Source: Christensenella sp. UBA941 (GTDB lineage: Bacteria; Bacillota; Clostridia; Christensenellales; UBA941). From it: a DNA stretch of 16,749 bases. The stretch's first letter is position 1; every line of letters starts with the position of its first letter. The notes under the pieces are model-generated. The model ran no database searches and was not told where the DNA came from. It saw nothing but the letters and a program-made list of their open reading frames with translations. Positions 6,923 to 13,867 of this stretch are shown piece by piece. The stretch lies in the NCBI GenBank assembly GCA_002293365.1, contig DBDD01000096.1, positions 3,835-20,583 of the forward strand, written 5' to 3'. The position numbers and the translations under genes are program-made.

Positions 6923-7741
6923 ATGAGAAACGGCGAGCTGCTTTCTGTTGGCGATTTTTCAAAATTTGCCCGGACGACCCCGCAAACGCTGCATCATTAT
7001 GATAAACTCGGTCTGATTTCACCTATAAATCGCGGAGAAAATAAATATCGCTATTATTCAATCAAGCAATTAGCTCTCTGTAATATGGTTCGCTTGCTTC
7101 AAAAGCTGGGAGTTTCGCTTGCGGAGATCGATCATTTAAAATACCACCGAACGCCGGAAATAGCGCTGGATATATTGACGCGCCAAATAGCCGAGCTCGA
7201 TGAAAAAACAAAGAAGCTCGAGCAAGCTCGAAGGCTTCTGAATACCATGCTCCGATCGATTAAATCGGGGCTCGACGCCGACACAACCTCTATTTCTATA
7301 CGAGCGTTTCCCGCGGAACAGATTATGCTTGGCGACCTTAACGACTATAGTCAAGGCCGAACGGACTATGACGCCCTGTTTGATTTTTACCAAGCAATGC
7401 ATGCGAAGTGTCCAAACTTGGAATATGAGCTGCAATATCCCGTTTGGGCCGTTTTTTCTGAAGAGCGGATAAGAAAAGGCGACTGGCGTTACCCGGATCG
7501 CTATTATTTCTACAATCCCGAAGGGCGGGATCAAAAACCCGCGGCGATATACGCGGTAGGCTATATGCGCGCAGGATATGGACAAAACGCCGCATTATAT
7601 ACGCGTATGACCGAATATATCGATCAAAGCGGCTATGAGATATACGGAGATACATATGAAGAATATCCGCACAATGAAATCTGCGTTACCGATGATACAA
7701 ACTATCTCTTGCGATTGATGATTACCGTCCGCAAGAAATAA
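6923..7741 (+). CDS. MerR-family activator with GyrI-like ligand-binding domain (BmrR-like), 272 aa
   Basis: A ligand-responsive transcription activator. Residues 6-75 form the MerR winged helix (S-V-G-D-F-S-K-F-A-R-T-T-P-Q-T-L-H-H-Y-D then G-L-I-S-P). Residues 82-118 form the antiparallel dimer helix. Residues 122-270 match the GyrI-like/SOUL-type effector pocket, rich in Tyr and Trp, as in BmrR (about 279 aa). No Cys cluster fits metal sensing; a lipophilic or cationic ligand is expected from the family. The ATG has GGAGAGGGG at 6909-6917. No drug pump lies nearby. Instead it stands divergent to the membrane-protein/XRE/kinase genes, whose promoter has the 19-bp spacer and dyad a MerR protein needs. 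I infer that it activates them. It may also act elsewhere on the chromosome. Confidence 0.9.
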   Translation: MRNGELLSVGDFSKFARTTPQTLHHYDKLGLISPINRGENKYRYYSIKQLALCNMVRLLQKLGVSLAEIDHLKYHRTPEIALDILTRQIAELDEKTKKLEQARRLLNTMLRSIKSGLDADTTSISIRAFPAEQIMLGDLNDYSQGRTDYDALFDFYQAMHAKCPNLEYELQYPVWAVFSEERIRKGDWRYPDRYYFYNPEGRDQKPAAIYAVGYMRAGYGQNAALYTRMTEYIDQSGYEIYGDTYEEYPHNEICVTDDTNYLLRLMITVRKK

Positions 7742-7758
7742 CATGCGATACGCGAAAA

Positions 7759-7786
7759 CGGCAGAGAGCTTTCACGTTCTCTGCCG
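7759..7786. terminator. Bidirectional intrinsic terminator
   Basis: CGGCAGAGA (7759-7767) pairs perfectly with TCTCTGCCG (7778-7786), and two more pairs are possible. CTTTTCTT follows on the + strand and TTTTCGCG on the - strand. It begins 17 nt past the merR-type stop and lies 63 nt past the stop of the convergent surface-protein gene, so it serves both. Confidence 0.85.
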
Positions 7787-7849
7787 CTTTTCTTCGCCGC
7801 GCTTTCTCGGCCATTCTTATCTTGGTGACATTGATTTGTTTCCTCCGCC

Positions 7850-10800
7850 CTAGACACTCGCGTTCTGAGGCATAACTGCGTGTTGGTCTTCGTTGTCGCC
7901 GTCTTTGCGCTTCTTTTTGGAAAGGAACGCAACCATGATCTGTATTATCGCGCCGGCCACATGGAACCACGTCCATCGATCCGTGAAGACCATCGGATTG
8001 CGCATGTCTTCCGTCAAGATAAAGAGTATTACCGCCAATAGCGTTATAGCTACGCTTATCAGGCGCCAGAAGCCCTTGCGCTTAAGCTTCTCTTCCTCCT
8101 CCGCTTCGCTCTCGCCGGTTATAGCCTTAGCGGCCGCCGCTTCATAAGAAGTCTCGGCGTCTTCCTCGCGCTCCTTCTTGTTTTTGAAGTACAGAACCAC
8201 CAGTACCAGCATGATAATACCCGTTAGGAGCGTGAGCAGCAGGTTCAGCAGCGCCCACTGGTTTATATTCTCGACCGTAGCCGCCGGTACCGGGTTTTCG
8301 GGAATTATTACTTCCGGCGCGTCGAGCGGGATATCGGATGAAGGTATTGTTAGCTGCGGCGCGGGCGCGTACGCCGGGGCCGGGGTTGCCGGAGTCGCTA
8401 TTAAGGGTACTGCCGGAATTACGGGAATAATCGTCTCTACGGGCGGCGGTTCGGGAGGCGTTGTTCCTTCATTCTCAGGCGGTTCAGGAGGCAATCCGGG
8501 TGGCGGAGGCGGCGTCGGGCCTGGAGGAGGCGAGACTTCCGTATCGGGGTTGTATGGGACGTCCGGCGGCCCGTCGTCCCCGGTTACCGTCAGCGTGCCG
8601 GGCACGACCCAAATCTCGTAGTTTGGACTGTTCTCGCCCATGTTGAATTTAATGGCTTCCGCATATATTCCAGGCTCTTCTGTTATCGCGATATCGGTGT
8701 CAACGTACAGGCTGTAATTAAACGCCGTGTTTTCATCCACCCGGCGGAAATCCGGATGATTCGCAATGCCGCGATAGGCCGTCAGCTCGGGTATCCCGTC
8801 GCCTGCCGTCATCGATTCGTCGTTGGCGACCAGCAGTACGACCGCGGGATCTATAATTAGCTTTGCTCCGCCGAAAGTGATCTTCGTGTAGCGATTTTTC
8901 GCGTATTCATTATATACGATAGAATACGCGTATTCCCCTACGTCTTCGCCCGGCTCGCGATAGAACTGAAGGCCGAACATTGCAAGCGTATCGCCTCCCG
9001 CCAATCCGTTCGCAACCGCATTGGCAAGCAAGTATTCCTGCGTAGGCTCGTCGTCGCCGTAGACTTTTCGGAGGTCATCTTCATCCAAATCCAAACTTAT
9101 GACCAGTTCTCCCGCCTCTCTGATATAGAGGTCTCCAGGTTTATAGCCGATCACGTAGTTCGGATTCGAATAATCCGGAAGCGCTTTGGCAATTATTACT
9201 TTTTCTTGCAGGCCGAGCTTATTGTTATCGCCGCTATTGTATAGCCGATAAGCGTCGTCTTCCTTCGGCGCGTCGAGTTCAGGCATATCGCCCGCGACGA
9301 AGTCCTTCCCGTCGACCCGCGTTGTCGTTGCGGTAAGGTCGCCGTCTTCGCCGCCAAGCAGCTTAGTCACGCCGTCCGCCTTAATTGTAATCTCCAGCGG
9401 ATCGATTGTCAGGCTGCCGACCGTTGGCTGTTCGGTGTCGATAATTACGCTGCTGTTATTGCTTGTAACCGTTGCGGTAACGGGGTACGATATCCCCGCG
9501 CGTTCTCCGCCAACGCGGCTGAAGCTGACTGCAACATACTTAAGATCATCGATATTTATCGGCCTCGTATCGCCGTTGCCGAGCTCTACCAGCAGCCACT
9601 GCAATGGATCGTAAACCGATTCGGCGTCAATATACGGATCCGCGTCGGAGTAAACCTTGGATAGCTCGGCGACCTTCCAAAGTCCAACGCTAAACGTCAG
9701 TGTTGAGACATTGATTACGCCGGGCAAGCCTACTACTATATAGTTGCCGTTTACCGCCGGAATGTTAACCGCTCCGCCAGTTCCGCCGCCGACATTGAAC
9801 GTGATCGGATACTCGCCGGCCGGAGGATATTCGCCGGCCGGGTGCTCCGCCAGCCATTCGTCGTAGCCGCTATTTACTCTTACGCTTCCGTCAATTATTT
9901 CGGACAGCTGCTTCTCGCCGAATAATGGCGTGGCTATGCTCGTTATCCGCTCTAGCGAATTATTGATATAGTATTTTTTGTGGGTATCTCCGGCGTCTAT
10001 TAGCGCCGTGCCGTACACTGTCTTATAGCTGCCGCCTACGGTTGGGTCGCCGGCCTGTAGCTCGATTTCGAGTGGCGCTATCGTGAATGTGGCTCCTGTG
10101 CCTTTCGCTTCGCTTAGTATAATCTCATGCTGCGAAGCCGGATACATATACGCGAATTCGGGGATTACATTTATGGTAGCAAAGATTTCATACTCATCCG
10201 CATCTTCGCCTTCAACTCGCTCGGGACCGTCGATTGTGAAGTGTTTCAGGGCTTCGGCTGGCGGCGGCGCAACCCACCAAACGCTTGTATCGGCGGGGTC
10301 GCGGTCTCCGTAAATCTTGCCGTCGTCCTTAAGCGCTATCGTCCCTCCCCAAATATTGTCGATCGAGTTAAGATCCGCGTAACGCGCCTCGAATACCATA
10401 TCGCCAAGTACCGGTTCTCCGACCATATACGCGTCATATTCGTACCCGCTTGGCGCTTGTTTTTTTGCCCAAGAGACAAAGTATTTGCCTTCTGGAGCGT
10501 TGATCATAGCCTCTAAGGGCGGCCATTCCTTGCCGAGCGGAGTCTCGTACGGCACAGCGTATTCCTTCTTGGCATTATCTTTGAAAGAACCCTCCCCCGC
10601 CTCGAACGCTACAAGATAATCTCTTCGAACCCATTGCGCTACCAGCGTGATATTCTCTGTATTGCCGTCAACCTCGATAGTATCGCCGCCTTGGAAAATT
10701 ATATCGTCCTTGAACTTCGATTTCCAGCCGGTAAACGTCCAATCCGGGCCATCCGGGTTCTCTGGCTTTGGCGCAACGGTAATCGTGTCGCCTTCATAGT

Positions 10801-13435
10801 GGAGGAAGAAGCTGCTGGCGTTTAAGCCGTCGGGATAGTGCACTCCTTTTTCCGGAACGCCCATCGCGCTCGCTTCGCCCATTTCATAATATAACCTGAT
10901 GGAATGCAGCGCTTCGGCCTCGAGCACGATATATTCGATCTCGCGCTGTACCGTATTGCCGCCCTCGTAAAAAGCCGTTCTGTTCCAGCCGCTCCAGCGG
11001 AAGCCGCTTGGCGGCTCCACGGGCCACGCCGGGAACGCGGACTCGGGAATTGCCGCGCCGTCCGAAATTAAGGTTCCGTACCGGACATCGGTAATTTGGT
11101 TGCTCGGATCGAAGTCTTTATAGGTGTCGCCGTACCTGTATTTGAACCTAATCGTCGATTTCTTCGGAATCAGCCTCGCTTCCAGCGTCAAGCTCTCGCT
11201 GACACTGTCAAAGATCGCGTCATCAATGGACGTTACTTCTTTGCCGTCGTTATCGCCGCCTTTTACAAACCAGATATTGTCCCAAGCTTCATAGCCGTTG
11301 TACTGTCCGGCGATTGGCATGTTGCCCGTAAAATCGTCGCCTAGGAAAAGTATTTCCGTTGGAAATTGATGCAATAGCATCCCCGTTTCGCCGTCGACGA
11401 CATTGAAGCTTATCGAGACATTGCCCTTCGATTCCCACTGCGCGGTAAGCGTAACGTCGGCGGACGGCATTTCGAACCATTGTGGGCTATTATACGTGAA
11501 CCCGTCATAATCCGATTTCCAACCTACAAAGTTGAACCCTTCGAGCGTAGGCTCTTCGCCCGAAACGGCGATCTCGCTGCCGGCGTACGGATAGGACACT
11601 TTTGCAGCGGGGCCTCCGATTCCGCCGTTTACGTCGTAGGCAAGCTTGAATTTCTCTATCTCCGTGCCGCGCAGGATCAAGGTTTCGTTGCCGCCAACCT
11701 CGTCCCTTGTGCTTACGAAAACGTCGTCCCAATCGAAAACATAATTCGGATATCCCGCCGGGAAGCCCGGCTTCGGAATAGTCCCTACGCCCATCCCCAA
11801 CGTTGCGTCCTTGTACGCTTCGCCATAATCGGAATCGACCAATACTCCGTCGATCCAAAGCTGGAATGTCACAGTGTATTTTTCAAGCTCCCACAGCGCG
11901 GTTACGGTTGTATCGCGCTGAACGTTCAGATATTCGGATTCGGGCGTATTCCAGCCTTTGAATATATAGCCCGGACGCACAGGGTCGGAAGGCGCCGGAA
12001 CGCTTCCGCCTTTGGCTACGATCTGCTCCTTGAGCGTTTCGTAGCCTCCGATGTCGTCGTTCCACGTTTGGAAGATTACCCTGAAGTTGTTGTCGTCGAT
12101 AGCGCCGCCGTCGCCGATTGTTATCGTAGTGTCGTCTCTAAGCTCATTGCCTTGGATAGCAACTATTACTTTAAATTCGCGCGTCCCATCGTAGCTGGTG
12201 ATTGTATAAGTTTCGGCTTTGGTTCCGGTTACTTTTTCGACAATCTCTTTCCCGACTTCAATGAACTCGCCTTGCGCGTTTCGCTCGAAAACAAAGATGT
12301 CTATACCGCTGGCGCTCGACGCCGATTTTGTAACGCGGATCTTTATATTGCCTTCGATAACCTCTATAACGCCGCCCGCGTTTATATCGTCCTTACCTAT
12401 ATTATACAGCCAAACCGCCGTAAGCTCCTGTGGCCCGACCGCCCTTGCGGGGATATAGCCATATTTATCCAACGTGGGATGCTTGGGCGTCCAGCCGACG
12501 AACGTATAGCCGTCCGGCAAGCCGGTTTCAATCGGGGGGATCGGTATGATCCCGTCGCCGAAGCTATAGCTCTTGGGCAGGTCTTCGTAGTTGTCTACGT
12601 CTATTGCGCCCTCGACGCTATACGTGATAGGCCATGTCGTCGGCTCCGCCTCCATGGGCATAATCGCCATCGCCAGCGCCGCCGCCGTTACATCCACGGC
12701 CGTAACGGCCATCTCGCCGTTGACTGACGTATCGCCGCCGTCGAACTCCTTGGGCCACATTGCCATTGAATCTACGCTTAGCTCGGGGAACTCCAGCGCG
12801 CCGAACTCCGTGCCGTAGTCGTATTTGCCCGAATCGATAAAAGCGCCGTCCCTAGTATAGAACGAAACGGGGTAGCTCATAAGCTTCCTCGTTGCCGTTA
12901 AAATCTCGTCGCTGTCCACAACGTCGCCGCTATCCTCAAACTGATCTTCGCGCCATTTGTAGTCCCATTTCGCGGTGTCGCGCGGGGCATCCTGCAATAC
13001 GGCGTGCAAATGCGTGCCTGCGTTGTACAACCCGCTGCCGAGCGTTTCGCCTTCGGACATGAACTGTACAAAGTACTGCATGGGCTCCGAGTATTCAGTG
13101 CCCTTGCCTCCCTCGTTATCCAGTTCGGCGTCCTCGGGTTCGCCGCCGCCTTCGCCGGGTTCTCTGCCATCGTCAGGCTCCTCGCCCACCGTTAGCCCAT
13201 CGTCCTCTTCGGCCGGAGGCTCCACGACCGCCGGCTTCTCGACCGCGGGCTCTTCAACCCCAGGCTTCTCAACCGCAGGCTCCTCAGCCGTAGGTTCCTC
13301 AGCCGCAGGTTCCTCATTAGGCGCCTCCAGAGCCGCAGGCGCTTTGCCCGTATCCGCGAGCGTCGCGAACGGCAAAATGCCCGCTATCATGAAAATGACA
13401 ATGATTGCCGATAGCCATCGCATATTCTTCTTCAT
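7850..13435 (-). CDS. Giant secreted repeat protein: InlB-B/Flg_new and MBG repeats, Pro-rich stalk, three-TM C-terminal anchor, 1861 aa
   Basis: A surface protein, probably adhesive or structural. A signal peptide (1-27, cleaved near F-A-T-L-A) is followed by seven EEPAV-like pentapeptides (about 41-75). Then come about seven InlB-B/Flg_new-type units marked by [GYF]-x-F-x-G-W near residues 310, 489, 566, 633, 811, 898 and 983. Next are about four MBG-like units marked by Y-G-D-x-x-P near 1042, 1141, 1262 and 1459. A Pro/Gly/Glu stalk (1624-1720) follows. The C-terminus has three hydrophobic helices (1726-1750, 1789-1808, 1822-1840) separated by an acidic Glu/Ala loop and containing L-T-E-D-M. 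No LPxTG motif is present, so anchoring is by membrane helices. The start is uncertain among three codons: ATG 13435 has GAGG at the best spacing, with ATG 13438 and GTG 13444 just upstream. The domain calls are by eye; binding partners are unknown. Confidence 0.88.
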   Translation of the reverse strand: MKKNMRWLSAIIVIFMIAGILPFATLADTGKAPAALEAPNEEPAAEEPTAEEPAVEKPGVEEPAVEKPAVVEPPAEEDDGLTVGEEPDDGREPGEGGGEPEDAELDNEGGKGTEYSEPMQYFVQFMSEGETLGSGLYNAGTHLHAVLQDAPRDTAKWDYKWREDQFEDSGDVVDSDEILTATRKLMSYPVSFYTRDGAFIDSGKYDYGTEFGALEFPELSVDSMAMWPKEFDGGDTSVNGEMAVTAVDVTAAALAMAIMPMEAEPTTWPITYSVEGAIDVDNYEDLPKSYSFGDGIIPIPPIETGLPDGYTFVGWTPKHPTLDKYGYIPARAVGPQELTAVWLYNIGKDDINAGGVIEVIEGNIKIRVTKSASSASGIDIFVFERNAQGEFIEVGKEIVEKVTGTKAETYTITSYDGTREFKVIVAIQGNELRDDTTITIGDGGAIDDNNFRVIFQTWNDDIGGYETLKEQIVAKGGSVPAPSDPVRPGYIFKGWNTPESEYLNVQRDTTVTALWELEKYTVTFQLWIDGVLVDSDYGEAYKDATLGMGVGTIPKPGFPAGYPNYVFDWDDVFVSTRDEVGGNETLILRGTEIEKFKLAYDVNGGIGGPAAKVSYPYAGSEIAVSGEEPTLEGFNFVGWKSDYDGFTYNSPQWFEMPSADVTLTAQWESKGNVSISFNVVDGETGMLLHQFPTEILFLGDDFTGNMPIAGQYNGYEAWDNIWFVKGGDNDGKEVTSIDDAIFDSVSESLTLEARLIPKKSTIRFKYRYGDTYKDFDPSNQITDVRYGTLISDGAAIPESAFPAWPVEPPSGFRWSGWNRTAFYEGGNTVQREIEYIVLEAEALHSIRLYYEMGEASAMGVPEKGVHYPDGLNASSFFLHYEGDTITVAPKPENPDGPDWTFTGWKSKFKDDIIFQGGDTIEVDGNTENITLVAQWVRRDYLVAFEAGEGSFKDNAKKEYAVPYETPLGKEWPPLEAMINAPEGKYFVSWAKKQAPSGYEYDAYMVGEPVLGDMVFEARYADLNSIDNIWGGTIALKDDGKIYGDRDPADTSVWWVAPPPAEALKHFTIDGPERVEGEDADEYEIFATINVIPEFAYMYPASQHEIILSEAKGTGATFTIAPLEIELQAGDPTVGGSYKTVYGTALIDAGDTHKKYYINNSLERITSIATPLFGEKQLSEIIDGSVRVNSGYDEWLAEHPAGEYPPAGEYPITFNVGGGTGGAVNIPAVNGNYIVVGLPGVINVSTLTFSVGLWKVAELSKVYSDADPYIDAESVYDPLQWLLVELGNGDTRPINIDDLKYVAVSFSRVGGERAGISYPVTATVTSNNSSVIIDTEQPTVGSLTIDPLEITIKADGVTKLLGGEDGDLTATTTRVDGKDFVAGDMPELDAPKEDDAYRLYNSGDNNKLGLQEKVIIAKALPDYSNPNYVIGYKPGDLYIREAGELVISLDLDEDDLRKVYGDDEPTQEYLLANAVANGLAGGDTLAMFGLQFYREPGEDVGEYAYSIVYNEYAKNRYTKITFGGAKLIIDPAVVLLVANDESMTAGDGIPELTAYRGIANHPDFRRVDENTAFNYSLYVDTDIAITEEPGIYAEAIKFNMGENSPNYEIWVVPGTLTVTGDDGPPDVPYNPDTEVSPPPGPTPPPPPGLPPEPPENEGTTPPEPPPVETIIPVIPAVPLIATPATPAPAYAPAPQLTIPSSDIPLDAPEVIIPENPVPAATVENINQWALLNLLLTLLTGIIMLVLVVLYFKNKKEREEDAETSYEAAAAKAITGESEAEEEEKLKRKGFWRLISVAITLLAVILFILTEDMRNPMVFTDRWTWFHVAGAIIQIMVAFLSKKKRKDGDNEDQHAVMPQNASV
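13211..13315 (-). repeat. 15-bp tandem repeat coding for EEPAV-type pentapeptides
   Basis: Seven imperfect 15-bp units in frame in the surface-protein gene give EEPAA, EEPTA, EEPAV, EKPGV, EEPAV, EKPAV and VEPPA. The DNA units (GGCTTCTCAACCGCA-like on the + strand) are similar enough for slippage to change the copy number without shifting the frame. The product is a stiff acidic Pro-rich spacer just after the signal peptide. Confidence 0.85.
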
Positions 13436-13594
13436 CATGCACACCTCTTAATCAATTTCCTATTATGTTTGATTTTTTCGGTGTGTCATGAAAGCCATAA
13501 AATTATGTACGATCTAAAATTCAGCGCAAGGACGATTAACTATAATATACCTGGACATGCTTTCTATTAATGTCAGATTATTCTCCTTGATCTT

Positions 13595-13622
13595 ATTATA
13601 CTTATTTCCAGAGGATTTTCAA
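13595..13622 (-). promoter_or_regulatory. Promoter of the giant surface-protein gene
   Basis: The reverse strand has TTGAAA (13622-13617), 16 bp, then TATAAT (13600-13595). The start would be near 13588, leaving an untranslated leader of about 150 nt before the ATG. A TGTGACA heptamer (13648-13642) lies about 20 bp upstream of the -35, where an activator could bind. Confidence 0.6.
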
Positions 13623-13755
13623 GAGATTTCGGCTTGGCCTATGTCACAATTTTGTAAAAGTATTGTATCCTAAGAAAAGTCAAAAGCAAGCGTATCGCGC
13701 TTATCTGTATCATCTCAAGCCTTAGGCGAATACAATAATACAGCAAATCTTTATG

Positions 13756-13840
13756 TTCCGCCATACATACCGGCGGAAGAGTAAAAAAGCCTATTAACAA
13801 CATAGCCGGGCGGCAGACTTGCCGCTTTGATTGCCTATGT
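13756..13840 (+). other. Structured leader (two stem-loops) before the DUF11 gene
   Basis: Stem 1 is TTCCGCC (13756-13762) with GGCGGAA (13772-13778). Stem 2 is nested: ACATAG (13800-13805) with CTATGT (13835-13840), enclosing GCGGCA (13810-13815) with TGCCGC (13820-13825) over a GACT loop. The structure ends 12 nt before the AAAGGGAG ribosome binding site. It matches no riboswitch class I know and no T-run follows, so it is not a terminator. The rest of the 13445-13867 intergenic region holds only the leftward promoter; I see no clear rightward promoter. Confidence 0.45.
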
Positions 13841-13867
13841 AAATAGTTATGCAAAGGGAGATACGCT

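Noticed and set aside
7850..8560. LPxTG sorting signal in the giant surface protein
   Set aside because: The Pro-rich region has L-P-P-E-P but no LPxTG-like motif, and the C-terminus has three helices rather than one plus a basic tail.
11480..12727. A 415-codon open frame on the + strand
   Set aside because: It lies wholly antisense to the giant surface gene, has no ribosome binding site, and its sequence shows no domain. Regular codon bias in the real gene keeps this frame open.
13211..13315. CRISPR-like array
   Set aside because: Units are 15 bp, contiguous without spacers, and in frame within a coding region.
13762..13769. CATACATA as a sporulation sigma-E/K -10 box
   Set aside because: The last consensus base differs, no matching -35 lies at the right distance, and it sits in the loop of a stem-loop.
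13741..13850. c-di-GMP-I (GEMM) riboswitch
   Set aside because: Fragments such as AGCAAATC, AAAAAAGCC and ATAGCCGGG look suggestive in order, but the GNRA-capped stem and the ACGCAAAGCC core are missing.
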